DNA of 64,000 bases from NCBI RefSeq assembly GCF_002797685.1, contig NZ_PGFH01000003.1, forward strand, positions 181,959-245,958, written 5' to 3'. Source of the stretch: Salinibacterium amurskyense. GTDB lineage: Bacteria > Actinomycetota > Actinomycetes > Actinomycetales > Microbacteriaceae. Below are positions 7,927 to 15,811 of the stretch, piece by piece; position 1 is the stretch's first letter; every line of letters starts with the position of its first letter. Position numbers and translations under genes: made by a program. A model generated the notes under the pieces. It ran no database searches. It was not told the DNA's origin and was given only the letters and a program-made list of their open reading frames with translations.

Positions 7927-8008
7927 ATCCCCCAGTTTGGGGGATGGTTCTGCAGGGTCCCTGAGCATCAGGCGCTGGAAGGCCAGTAATGACGTAGGCT
8001 CATAGGTG

Positions 8009-9379
8009 ATGAGCGACGCTGTGATTCTTCCTCTTGACCTTCCCGAACTGTCGTTCACCGCAACCGGCGACAGTCTCGTTCGTAGAACTGTTTTGCCGAG
8101 CGGTGTGCGCATCCTGAGTGAGCAAGTACCGGGTGCACGCAGTGCGACGGTCGGCTACTGGGTAGCAGCGGGCTCCCGCGACGAGCATCCTGAAACGTAC
8201 GGTGCAACTCACTTTCTCGAGCACTTACTCTTCAAAGGCACGGCGTCGCGCTCTGCTCTCGACATTGCTGTGAGCTTCGATGCTGTCGGCGGCGAGCACA
8301 ACGCTATGACGGCCAAGGAGTACACCTGCTACTACGCCAAGGTGCAAGACATCGACTTGCCCATGGCGATCGAAGTCATTGGTGACATGCTGACCTCGAG
8401 CTTGATCGACCCCACGGAGTTCGCGAACGAACGCGGGGTGATTCTCGAAGAGCTGGCGATGGCGGATGACGACCCCACCGATGTAGCGAGCGAGCGTTAC
8501 TTTGAGGCCGTCTTTGGCGCGCATCCGCTCGGTCGCCCGATTGGCGGTAGCCCCGACACGATCAATGCGATCTCTCGCGACGCGGTGTGGGATCACTATC
8601 AGTCGAATTACCGTCCCCAAGATCTCGTGATTACGGTCGCGGGAGCGGTCGACCACGATGAACTTGTGGCTGCCATCTCCTCATGCCTCGTTGCAGCCGG
8701 CTGGGATCTCTCGACGGAAGCATCGCCGGTTGCCCGCCGTGACCTCTCGGGCAGCGCGCATTCCACCGTGCTCACTCCTGGCCAACGCCTGCACGTGACA
8801 CAGCGCCCCATCGAGCAGGCCAACATCATCGCTGGCGTCGAAGGGCTCTCGGCAACCGACAGCCGACGCGCCACGATGACGGTGCTGAACTCCATCCTTG
8901 GTAGCGGCATGTCGTCGCGGCTCTTCCAAGAGGTGCGTGAAAAGCGCGGTCTCGCGTACTCCGTGTACTCGTTCTCGCCGAGTTACTCCGACGCCGGTGT
9001 CTTCGGTATCTACGCCGGTTGCTCGCCCGCCAAGGTCAGCCAGGTCACCGAACTCATGCTCGAAGAGTTCCACAAGCTCGGCACCGCGCACGTGACCGAC
9101 GAAGAAATTAGTCGCGCGATCGGTCAGTTGCGGGGAGCGTCAGCGCTCGCCCTCGAAGACTCAGACTCGCGGATGTCGCGCCTCGGTCGTAGCGAACTCA
9201 CCCTCGGTGAATTTATCGACCTTGATGCTTCGATCGCCCGCATCTCTGCGGTCACGGCCGATGACATCCAAGAACTTGCTCAAGAACTCTCGTCACGACC
9301 CCTCTCTATTGCAGCAGTGGGGGCCGTCAATGAAGAAATGTTCGCCGGCATTGATCTCGGCAGCGTTGCCGAGAGCTAG
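8009..9379 (+). CDS. M16-family zinc metallopeptidase
   Basis: 456 aa. The inverted zinc motif HFLEH (near residue 70) with the downstream Glu region (NAMTAKEYTCYYAKV ... ERGVILEEL) marks the active half of an M16B peptidase, related to mitochondrial processing peptidase. The second half is the inactive lobe with the R/Y substrate segment (REKRGLAYSVYSFSPSYSDAGVFGIYAG). A GTG 3 nt upstream is an equally possible start; TAGG at 7995 is the only ribosome-binding candidate. In most actinobacteria this gene directly follows pnp; here 3.2 kb of other genes separate them. Confidence 0.93.
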   Translation: MSDAVILPLDLPELSFTATGDSLVRRTVLPSGVRILSEQVPGARSATVGYWVAAGSRDEHPETYGATHFLEHLLFKGTASRSALDIAVSFDAVGGEHNAMTAKEYTCYYAKVQDIDLPMAIEVIGDMLTSSLIDPTEFANERGVILEELAMADDDPTDVASERYFEAVFGAHPLGRPIGGSPDTINAISRDAVWDHYQSNYRPQDLVITVAGAVDHDELVAAISSCLVAAGWDLSTEASPVARRDLSGSAHSTVLTPGQRLHVTQRPIEQANIIAGVEGLSATDSRRATMTVLNSILGSGMSSRLFQEVREKRGLAYSVYSFSPSYSDAGVFGIYAGCSPAKVSQVTELMLEEFHKLGTAHVTDEEISRAIGQLRGASALALEDSDSRMSRLGRSELTLGEFIDLDASIARISAVTADDIQELAQELSSRPLSIAAVGAVNEEMFAGIDLGSVAES

Positions 9380-9397
9380 ATCGACAAAGGAATGATG

Positions 9398-10000
9398 ATG
9401 GCCCATTACTTGTACCTCGTGCGTCACGGCGAGCAGCAAGACGCAGAACACGGTTTGCCCGACGGCCCGCTTTCGGGCAAGGGGGTGCGCCAAGCGCAAG
9501 CGATTTCGGAGCGATTGAGTGGCGTGCCGTTCACTCGAGCGTTCCACTCGCCGCTTCAGCGAGCCGCTGAGACTGCCGCAATCATGACTGAGCGGATGCC
9601 CGCCCTCGAGTCACAGCCGACGACGCTGCTGATGGACTGCATTCCCAGCGGACCCACTCCCGATATGCCTGCCGCTTTCGAACCATTCTTCGGTTCGATC
9701 ACCGACGAAGAGATTGATGCCGGTCAGGCTCAAATGGAAGACGCCGTTGCCGAGTTCCTTACTCCGGCGCGCGAAGACCGTCACGATCTGCTGATCACGC
9801 ACAATTTTGTAATCTCCTGGTTCGTCCGCGAAGTTCTGGGCGGAGACCAGTGGCGGTGGCTTGGGCTCAACCAAGCCAACTGCGGTCTCACGATCATCCG
9901 GGTGCGCAGTGCGAAGCCACCCGTTCTCGTGAACCACAACGACCTCGGTCACCTGCCCGTTGAGTTGCGCACGGGAATGCCGGCAGAGCAGCCTTACTAG
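9398..10000 (+). CDS. Histidine phosphatase (phosphoglycerate mutase-like)
   Basis: 200 aa. LVRHGEQ at residues 6-12 is the RHG signature with the phospho-acceptor His. FHSPLQRAAETA supplies the second Arg, and LLITHNFVISWFV (about residues 130-142) carries the second catalytic His. The substrate is unknown. Three ATGs occur in a row; the third is chosen because AAAGG lies 6-7 nt before it. It follows the M16 gene by 18 nt and is probably co-transcribed. Confidence 0.88.
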   Translation: MAHYLYLVRHGEQQDAEHGLPDGPLSGKGVRQAQAISERLSGVPFTRAFHSPLQRAAETAAIMTERMPALESQPTTLLMDCIPSGPTPDMPAAFEPFFGSITDEEIDAGQAQMEDAVAEFLTPAREDRHDLLITHNFVISWFVREVLGGDQWRWLGLNQANCGLTIIRVRSAKPPVLVNHNDLGHLPVELRTGMPAEQPY

Positions 10001-10067
10001 ACGCTAGTTCGCTAACGCGTGCGTGCGAGGACGCGGGCGCATGAGCGCATACTGAGACTCAGGTCGC

Positions 10068-10568
10068 TTAGACCAGCGGCTTGCGGTACCACGTTGTGGC
10101 GTTGGGGTTGTCGTTGTACGGCGCGCACGGCTCGAAGCCGCTCGAGCGGTAGAGCCCGCCTGCTGCGGCAAGACTTTCGTTGGTGTCGAGGACGAGTTCG
10201 GTGGCGCCCCAGGCGCGCGCTCGCCGTTCCAGCTCGCCAAGCAGCTGACGCCCGAGCCCTGCACCGCGGCCCTCGGGCCGCACCCAGAGGTGCTTGACCT
10301 CAAAGCGACCGGGCTCGAGCTGGCGGATGCCGCCACAGCCTAGAGCGCCACCGGAAGCGCCCGAGGCGCCACCGTCGACGTCGGTGCCGTCGCCATCGGG
10401 CTCGATCACTACAAAGACACCCTGAGATTCGGTGAACTGCTCCTCGCTAGGGAACGTCGTGACGTACCCCGAGGGCGTCGGAAACGTCTCAGCGCGGTAG
10501 CTGAAGTATTCGGTGAGAAGTTCGAGAGCGAGAGCATCCGTGACCGGAAGTGAACGAAACTGAGGCAC
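10068..10568 (-). CDS. GNAT-family N-acetyltransferase
   Basis: 166 aa. VKHLWVRPEGRGAGLGRQLLGELERRARAWGATELVLDTNESLAAAGGLYRSSGFEPCAPY (about residues 90-150) contains the acetyl-CoA pyrophosphate loop RGAGLG and the typical beta4-alpha3-beta5 region. The acceptor substrate is unknown. A Gly/Ala/Asp-rich linker (about residues 58-76) is a loop insertion. The GTG start has a TACTGT hexamer 6 nt upstream and no ribosome-binding site, so it is read as leaderless. Confidence 0.87.
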   Translation of the reverse strand: MPQFRSLPVTDALALELLTEYFSYRAETFPTPSGYVTTFPSEEQFTESQGVFVVIEPDGDGTDVDGGASGASGGALGCGGIRQLEPGRFEVKHLWVRPEGRGAGLGRQLLGELERRARAWGATELVLDTNESLAAAGGLYRSSGFEPCAPYNDNPNATTWYRKPLV

Positions 10569-10574
10569 ACGACC

Positions 10575-10580
10575 ACAGTA
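10575..10580 (-). promoter_or_regulatory. -10 hexamer, leaderless GNAT gene
   Basis: Minus-strand TACTGT ends 6 nt before the GTG at 10568. Confidence 0.5.
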
Positions 10581-10674
10581 CTCTCGGCGTTGCGGAACGG
10601 CTGCCTGGCGCCCGTGCTGCTTCGAGTGTTTCCTTGCCAGCCGTAGGGGAGTCAGCGACGCCGCTCAGCATTGG

Positions 10675-10680
10675 TAGATT
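10675..10680 (+). promoter_or_regulatory. -10 hexamer, leaderless dapB
   Basis: TAGATT ends 6 nt before ATG 10687; no ribosome-binding site lies in between. Confidence 0.55.
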
Positions 10681-10686
10681 TGAACA

Positions 10687-11439
10687 ATGACAACGAAAGT
10701 AGCGGTAGTCGGCGCAACCGGTCGCATGGGCAAGTACATCAGTGGCGTTGTTGAGGCATCCGCTGACTTCTCGCTCGTGGCCTCCCTCAACTCGCGTTCG
10801 GAGCTCAGCGAGATGCTCGTTGCCGACATCGTGGTGGATGTCACGGAGCCCAGTGTCTCGCCCTCCGTTGTCGACTTCGCCGTGCGCAACGGCAAGAGCG
10901 TTCTCGTGGGTACCTCCGGCTGGAGCGAGGACCGCGTGCAGGGACTGCGCTCGCTGCTCACGGAGACCCCGGAGATCGGCGTCGTCATCATCCCCAACTT
11001 CTCGCTTGGCTCCGCGCTTGCCACCTCGTTTGCCGCATCGGCTGCTCGCTACTTCGACTCAATCGAGATCATCGAGAGCCACCACGCTGCCAAAGTCGAT
11101 TCGCCCTCGGGTACCGCCGTGCGCACCGCAGAACTCATGGCCGACGCCCGCAGCGAACGCGGCCCTGCGCTCGCCCCGCATGTCGACCAGCGGGCACGCG
11201 GAGAACAAGTGGCCGGAATCCCCGTGCATAGCCTGCGTATGACGGGAGTGATCGCACACCAGCAGGTCATCTTCGGCGGGCCCGGCGAAGTACTCACTGT
11301 CGATCACCGCACCATGTCGCAAGACTCCTACGAAGCGGGCATCCTGCTTGGTCTGCGCGCTGTGCCCACCGCTCAGGGAGTCACGGTTGGCCTCGACCAA
11401 CTTATCGATCTCTCCCCAGCAGGATCGGCCTCCGAGTGA
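10687..11439 (+). CDS. dapB: 4-hydroxy-tetrahydrodipicolinate reductase
   Basis: 250 aa. It reduces the DapA product to tetrahydrodipicolinate with NAD(P)H, the second dedicated step toward diaminopimelate and lysine. VAVVGATGRMGKYI at the N-terminus is the nucleotide-binding loop. VDVTEPSVSP marks the Rossmann edge. IEIIESHHAAKVDSPSGTAVRTAE (about residues 122-145) is the signature with the catalytic His pair, Lys and the substrate-binding SGTA. The mRNA is probably leaderless. Its stop overlaps the start of the next gene. dapA and dapF are also in this window but in separate operons. Confidence 0.96.
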   Translation: MTTKVAVVGATGRMGKYISGVVEASADFSLVASLNSRSELSEMLVADIVVDVTEPSVSPSVVDFAVRNGKSVLVGTSGWSEDRVQGLRSLLTETPEIGVVIIPNFSLGSALATSFAASAARYFDSIEIIESHHAAKVDSPSGTAVRTAELMADARSERGPALAPHVDQRARGEQVAGIPVHSLRMTGVIAHQQVIFGGPGEVLTVDHRTMSQDSYEAGILLGLRAVPTAQGVTVGLDQLIDLSPAGSASE

Positions 11440-11885
11440 AAACTCGCATTGCCGCTCTCGTGATGGTGGCGCTGCTCACCATCTACCTGATCTTCGTCAT
11501 TAATTATTCGACGATTCTGATCCGTGCTGACGAGCCCATCGTGAACGTAATGGGCTGGGCACTGCTCGTGCTGCCCATCATCGGGTTCTGGGCGCTCGCC
11601 GCGGAACTCTTCTTCATCGTGCGGGCCGAACGTCTCCTCACCACTCTCACGGAAGAGGGAGCGTTGCCGGATGAGGTTGTTGAGCTTCTGCCGAGTGGTC
11701 GTCCTGACCCCGCCGCGGCCGATCGCGCGTTCGATCGTTACCGCACAGAGGCAGAGGCAGAGCCCAACTCGTGGCGCACCTGGCTACGTCTCGGCCTCGC
11801 CTACGACGCTGCTGGAGACCGGGGCCGAGCGCGCTGGGCTACCCGTCGCGCTATTGCGCTGTCGCGCGGCAAAACTCCGCGCTAG
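11436..11885 (+). CDS. Membrane protein with TPR-like C-terminus
   Basis: 149 aa. Two hydrophobic helices (about residues 5-26 and 38-62) precede a soluble tail in which SWRTWLRLGLAYDAAGDRGRARWATRRAIAL (about residues 112-142) resembles a tetratricopeptide repeat. The function is unknown. The GTG start overlaps the dapB stop (GTGA), so the two are translationally coupled; conserved actinobacterial dapB neighbours of this type exist. The tail would face the cytoplasm. Confidence 0.75.
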   Translation: MKTRIAALVMVALLTIYLIFVINYSTILIRADEPIVNVMGWALLVLPIIGFWALAAELFFIVRAERLLTTLTEEGALPDEVVELLPSGRPDPAAADRAFDRYRTEAEAEPNSWRTWLRLGLAYDAAGDRGRARWATRRAIALSRGKTPR

Positions 11886-11904
11886 TCGACGAACGCGCTG
11901 CTCT

Positions 11905-12816
11905 CTAGTCGACGAACGCGTCGATGGCCTGCTCGATGGTGGTGTGGGTGAACGTGAAGCCCGTGCTCGCGAGAGTGGGCGATTGAACGTTCTCGTCAAC
12001 CAAGATGAGATCCTTGCCAGCGTCGCCCAGCATCCGAAAAGCGAAGCTCGGCACAGCGAACCAGTGCGGCTTGCCCATTTCGCGAGCGAGCGTCTTGGTG
12101 ACGGTCTCGGCAGTAGCCGGGGTAGGGCCCACGAGGGAGACCACTCCGGAGAAGTCACTGCGCAGCAAGTGCACGATCGCGGCGGCTTCGTCGTGGAGGC
12201 TGATCCACGGCCAGTACTGAGCGCCACTGCCTAGGCGACTTCCTACGCCGAACCGGGTCAGCAGGTTCAAGGGAGTGAAGGCTCCGCCCTTGCCCACGAC
12301 AATTCCGGTGCGGAACATCACGAGCCGTGTTGTCGGAGGAGTGAGGCGAGCAGCCTGCTCCCACGCGTAGACAACATCGCTCAAGAAGCCAGTGCCCTTG
12401 CTCGATTCATCGGTGAGTACTTCGCCAGGGCGGCTACCGAAGAAGCCGACTGCTGAACCGCTCAAGAACACTGACGGTGGCGTCGTGGCTCGGCGAATCG
12501 CTTCGGCCAACACGCGGGTTCCATCGACGCGCGATCGCAGAATCTCGCGCTTGTAGCCGGGGGTCCAGGGGATCTTTCCCGTGGAAGCTCCCGCGAGGTT
12601 GATTACGGCATCCGCCAGCTCAATCGAACGATCATCAATCGTGCCGGCGCTGGGGTCCCAGCGGAATTCGTCTGCACCCTCCGGTTCGCGGCGCACAAGA
12701 CGCAACACTTCGAAGCCTGCGGCCTCCAACTGGGATACCAGTTCAGTGCCGATGTAGCCGGAAGCGCCCGCAACGAGGACGCGAGAAACGGTGGGTGCAG
12801 ACGCAGAGTCAGTCAT
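11905..12816 (-). CDS. TIGR01777-type NAD-dependent epimerase
   Basis: 303 aa. VLVAGASGYIGTELVSQLEAAGFEVLRLVRR is the Rossmann GxxGxxG motif, and the DUF1731-like C-terminus (KPHWFAVPSFAFRMLGDAGKDLILVDENVQSPTLASTGFTFTHTTIEQAI) is typical of the TIGR01777 (SulA/YfcH-like) subfamily of extended short-chain dehydrogenases. Substrate unknown. The start is placed at ATG 12816, 2 nt after the OsmC stop; an in-frame ATG 63 nt upstream lies inside osmC and adds a His/Arg-rich stretch without family match. Co-transcribed with the OsmC gene. Confidence 0.9.
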   Translation of the reverse strand: MTDSASAPTVSRVLVAGASGYIGTELVSQLEAAGFEVLRLVRREPEGADEFRWDPSAGTIDDRSIELADAVINLAGASTGKIPWTPGYKREILRSRVDGTRVLAEAIRRATTPPSVFLSGSAVGFFGSRPGEVLTDESSKGTGFLSDVVYAWEQAARLTPPTTRLVMFRTGIVVGKGGAFTPLNLLTRFGVGSRLGSGAQYWPWISLHDEAAAIVHLLRSDFSGVVSLVGPTPATAETVTKTLAREMGKPHWFAVPSFAFRMLGDAGKDLILVDENVQSPTLASTGFTFTHTTIEQAIDAFVD

Positions 12817-12818
12817 GA

Positions 12819-13244
12819 CTACGCCAAGCTCGCTTCGAGAGTGATGGGGATGCCGGTGAGGGCGCGCGATACGGGGCACCCATCTTTGGCCTCGGCCGCC
12901 AGTCGCTGAAAGTCGTCGTCGCTGAGATTCGCTACTTTGGCGCTCACCAGCAGGTGGCTTCCGGTGATACCTTCGGCCGGATCAAAAGTGACCGCCGCAG
13001 TGACCTGCAGGCTTTCGGGGGGAGTGCCGTTTTCGGCTAGTCCGTTGGAGAACGCCATTGCAAAACACGAGGCGTGAGCGGCTCCGAGGAGTTCCTCGGG
13101 GTTGGTCGTTGCTTCTTGACCTTCGGATCGTGCAGCCCACGTCACGGGGAATTCCGCAGCATCTGAGGAATCGAGTGATGTCGTTCCCTTGCCGCTAAAC
13201 AGGTCTCCGAACCAGAGTGTTGTTGCTTCGCTCGTTACAGGCAT
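12819..13244 (-). CDS. OsmC/Ohr-family peroxidase
   Basis: 141 aa. The family's two redox cysteines are visible in GAAHASCFAMAFSNGLAENG (about residue 60) and DGCPVSRALTG (about 123). Such proteins reduce organic hydroperoxides with a thiol donor. The order WAARSEGQEATTNPEELLGAAHASC fits the OsmC rather than the Ohr branch. AAAGGAA precedes the ATG. It is the first gene of a two-gene minus-strand operon. Confidence 0.92.
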   Translation of the reverse strand: MPVTSEATTLWFGDLFSGKGTTSLDSSDAAEFPVTWAARSEGQEATTNPEELLGAAHASCFAMAFSNGLAENGTPPESLQVTAAVTFDPAEGITGSHLLVSAKVANLSDDDFQRLAAEAKDGCPVSRALTGIPITLEASLA

Positions 13245-13329
13245 TGCCGTTCCTTTCGTCGTTCCCCAACCCTAGGCGCTGGCTTGGCGGCAGGGGTGAG
13301 AAAGCGGTGTGAAGTGCGACGCGCATCAG

Positions 13330-13335
13330 TACTAT
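13330..13335 (+). promoter_or_regulatory. -10 hexamer, leaderless thyA
   Basis: TACTAT ends 7 nt before ATG 13343; TGTGAA, 16 nt upstream, is a weak -35. Confidence 0.55.
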
Positions 13336-13342
13336 TGATGCG

Positions 13343-14152
13343 ATGGCAACCACGATCGCAACACCCTATGAAGACTTGCTGCGCGACACTCTCGCTCACG
13401 GCGTGACGAAAGGTGATCGCACGGGCACCGGCACCCGCAGTGTGTTCGGTCGCCAACTGCGGTTCAATCTCGCGGAGGGTTTTCCGCTTATCACGACCAA
13501 GCGTGTTCACTTCAAGTCGATTGCCTACGAGCTGTTGTGGTTCTTGCGCGGCGAGAGCAACGTGTCGTGGTTGCGCGATAACGGCGTCACGATCTGGAAC
13601 GAGTGGGCGGATGCCGCGGGCGAGCTCGGCCCGGTCTATGGCGTGCAGTGGCGTTCCTGGCCAACACCCTCGGGTGAACAGATTGACCAGATCTCTGAGG
13701 TCATCGAGCAGATCAAGACCAACCCTGATTCTCGGCGGTTGATCGTCTCTGCGTGGAACCCCGCTGACATCCCGAATATGGCGTTGGCGCCGTGCCACGC
13801 GTTCTTCCAGTTCTATGTGGCCGATGGCAAGTTGTCGTGCCAGTTGTACCAGCGCAGCGCCGACCTTTTCTTGGGCGTTCCGTTCAACATCGCCAGCTAC
13901 GCGCTGCTCACTCACATGGTGGCGGAGCAGACCGGGCTCGAGGTGGGAGACTTCGTCTGGACCGGTGGCGATTGCCACATCTACGACAACCACGTCGAGC
14001 AAGTGACCGAGCAACTGACTCGCGAGCCGTACGCTGCGCCGCAACTGAAGATCACGAGCTCACCCGAGAGCATCTTCGACTACGCCTACGAAGATTTTGA
14101 GATCGTCGGCTACGAACACCACCCCGCCATCAAAGCACCGGTCGCGGTGTGA
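13343..14152 (+). CDS. thyA: Thymidylate synthase (ThyA)
   Basis: 269 aa. It methylates dUMP to dTMP using methylene-tetrahydrofolate, releasing dihydrofolate. [24 protein letters not shown] is the N-terminal phosphate loop. [12 protein letters not shown] carries the catalytic Cys, and [19 protein letters not shown] and DCHIYDNH are substrate-binding segments. The mRNA is probably leaderless. The stop overlaps the GTG of dihydrofolate reductase, which regenerates the folate, so the two enzymes are coupled. In Streptomyces thyX lies in this position before dapA; here no thyX is present. Confidence 0.97.
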   Translation: MATTIATPYEDLLRDTLAHGVTKGDRTGTGTRSVFGRQLRFNLAEGFPLITTKRVHFKSIAYELLWFLRGESNVSWLRDNGVTIWNEWADAAGELGPVYGVQWRSWPTPSGEQIDQISEVIEQIKTNPDSRRLIVSAWNPADIPNMALAPCHAFFQFYVADGKLSCQLYQRSADLFLGVPFNIASYALLTHMVAEQTGLEVGDFVWTGGDCHIYDNHVEQVTEQLTREPYAAPQLKITSSPESIFDYAYEDFEIVGYEHHPAIKAPVAV

Positions 14153-14733
14153 GCGACTCGACTCGTCCTGTCTCGGTCGCGCTTATTTGGGCGCAGTCCG
14201 CTGGCGGAATCATTGGCCACAACGGTGCGATGCCGTGGCATCTTCCCGAAGACCTAGCTCACTTCAAAGAACTCACGCTCGGCAGCCCCGTCATCATGGG
14301 GCGCAAAACGTGGGACTCTTTGCCTCCACGATTCCGGCCGCTGCCCGGTCGCCGCAATATCGTTGTCACGCGCCAAGAAGAGTGGAACGCGCCGGGAGCT
14401 GAGGTTGCTCACACCGTGGACTCTGCCATTGAACTAGCCGCGGCATCCGCGTCGACAGTGGATGCCGATCTGACCGATCGTGGGCACGGCGAGCCGGTCG
14501 AAACCGTGTGGGTTATCGGTGGCGCCGAGATCTTTGCGTCGGTGCTCGACAGCGCCGATCGTCTCGAGGTTACCGAGATTCGCGAGACGTTTGAGGGCGA
14601 CACGATTGCGCCCGAAAGAGACGATGAGTGGATGCTCGTCGCGAGCGATCCGAGCGATGGTTGGCACACGTCGACCACCGATCTTCGCTACCGATTCCTC
14701 CGTTACGAGAATCAGCGGGCTCAGCAGCGGTAG
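14149..14733 (+). CDS. folA: Dihydrofolate reductase
   Basis: 194 aa. It reduces dihydrofolate with [52 protein letters not shown] contains the folate-site Trp and Asp/Glu region and the NADPH segment; VVTRQEEW and [25 protein letters not shown] complete the fold. An Ala-Ser-rich insertion sits at about residues 95-118 between the last two. The GTG start overlaps the thyA stop by one base. It is the usual trimethoprim target class. Confidence 0.95.
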   Translation: MSDSTRPVSVALIWAQSAGGIIGHNGAMPWHLPEDLAHFKELTLGSPVIMGRKTWDSLPPRFRPLPGRRNIVVTRQEEWNAPGAEVAHTVDSAIELAAASASTVDADLTDRGHGEPVETVWVIGGAEIFASVLDSADRLEVTEIRETFEGDTIAPERDDEWMLVASDPSDGWHTSTTDLRYRFLRYENQRAQQR

Positions 14734-14736
14734 CCT
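14731..14736 (+). promoter_or_regulatory. -10 hexamer, leaderless dapA
   Basis: TAGCCT overlaps the folA stop codon and ends 6 nt before GTG 14743. AGAGGG also precedes the GTG directly, so ribosome-binding help is possible. Confidence 0.5.
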
Positions 14737-14742
14737 AGAGGG

Positions 14743-15717
14743 GTGACTATTGAAAATCCCTTCGGCCAAGTCCTTGTTGCGCTCATCACGCCCTTCACCG
14801 CAGACGGTGAAGTGAGCTGGCCCGACGTAGAGAAGCACATCGACGATGTGATCAGTTCTGGCGCCGACGGCATCGTTGTCACCGGCACCACGGGGGAGAC
14901 GAGCACGCTCACCGACCCTGAGAAGATCAAGCTTGTTGAAGTCGCGAAATCTGTTTCTGCCGGCCGCGCCAAGATCATCACGGGCGGTGGCTCGAACGAG
15001 ACCGCGCACGCCATTGAACTGTACAAAGCCAGCGAGAAGGCCGGCGCCGACGGCGTAATGATCGTCACCCCGTACTACAACAAGCCGACTCAGGCTGGGG
15101 TGCTTACGCACTTCCGCATGATCGCGGATGCCACCGATCTTCCGGTGATCTTGTACGACATCCCCGGTCGCACCGGCATCCCCATCACGTACGAAACAAT
15201 TCTGCGTGCAGCCAAGCACCCTAATATCTTGGCCGTCAAAGACGCCAAGGGTGACTTCAGTGAGGTGAGCCGCGTGCTCAACCAGACTGACCTCATGTAC
15301 TTCTCAGGCGACGACTCGAACGTGCTGCCGCACCTCGCGATCGGTGCTTCGGGGCTCATCGGTGTCACGGCAAACATCGCTCCGGCTCCTTACCGTGTGA
15401 TCGTGGATGCGGTGAACGCTGGCGACCTCGCCACTGCCACCGCAGCGCACCAGGCGCTCGAGCCGCTTGTGCGTGCTGCCATGACTCACGTTCCGGGAAC
15501 TGTTGCTGCCAAGTACATCCTTCAGGGCCTCGGCCGCATCTCGAGTGCACGCGTGCGTTTGCCGCTCGTCGGGCCAGAAGATGCTGAAGCCGCGATGATC
15601 GAAGACGAATTGGCGTTGGTTGGTGAGATCAAGGGCCTTGATCTGTCGAACTTTCGTCCCGACCGCAATGCCGCTGCCGGCGGAGCGCTTCCCAAGATCG
15701 CGGGAGCAACCCGCTAG
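14743..15717 (+). CDS. dapA: 4-hydroxy-tetrahydrodipicolinate synthase
   Basis: 324 aa. It condenses pyruvate with aspartate semialdehyde at the entry to the lysine/diaminopimelate branch. GQVLVALITPFTADGEV at the N-terminus, GTTGETSTL (pyruvate-carboxylate binding), VMIVTPYYNKPTQAG (catalytic Tyr) and ILAVKDAKGD (Schiff-base Lys, about residue 166) are all present. It lies 9 nt after folA but has its own -10 hexamer. A short hairpin and a TAGGGT hexamer follow, before rnj. Confidence 0.96.
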   Translation: MTIENPFGQVLVALITPFTADGEVSWPDVEKHIDDVISSGADGIVVTGTTGETSTLTDPEKIKLVEVAKSVSAGRAKIITGGGSNETAHAIELYKASEKAGADGVMIVTPYYNKPTQAGVLTHFRMIADATDLPVILYDIPGRTGIPITYETILRAAKHPNILAVKDAKGDFSEVSRVLNQTDLMYFSGDDSNVLPHLAIGASGLIGVTANIAPAPYRVIVDAVNAGDLATATAAHQALEPLVRAAMTHVPGTVAAKYILQGLGRISSARVRLPLVGPEDAEAAMIEDELALVGEIKGLDLSNFRPDRNAAAGGALPKIAGATR

Positions 15718-15732
15718 TTTCCCCGCGAGGGG

Positions 15733-15753
15733 TAGGGTCTGGCCTGAGCCAGA
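15733..15753 (+). promoter_or_regulatory. Possible rnj promoter and dapA end hairpin
   Basis: TAGGGT (15733-15738) could be the rnj -10 with a leader of about 65 nt. It overlaps a 6-bp hairpin TCTGGC/GCCAGA (15738-15753) and follows CCCC-GCGA-GGGG (15721-15732). Confidence 0.35.
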
Positions 15754-15811
15754 GCCACACATTTTTAGCACGGGGGCTGACGGCCCCACCCCACTAAATG
15801 CAAGGTACTGA

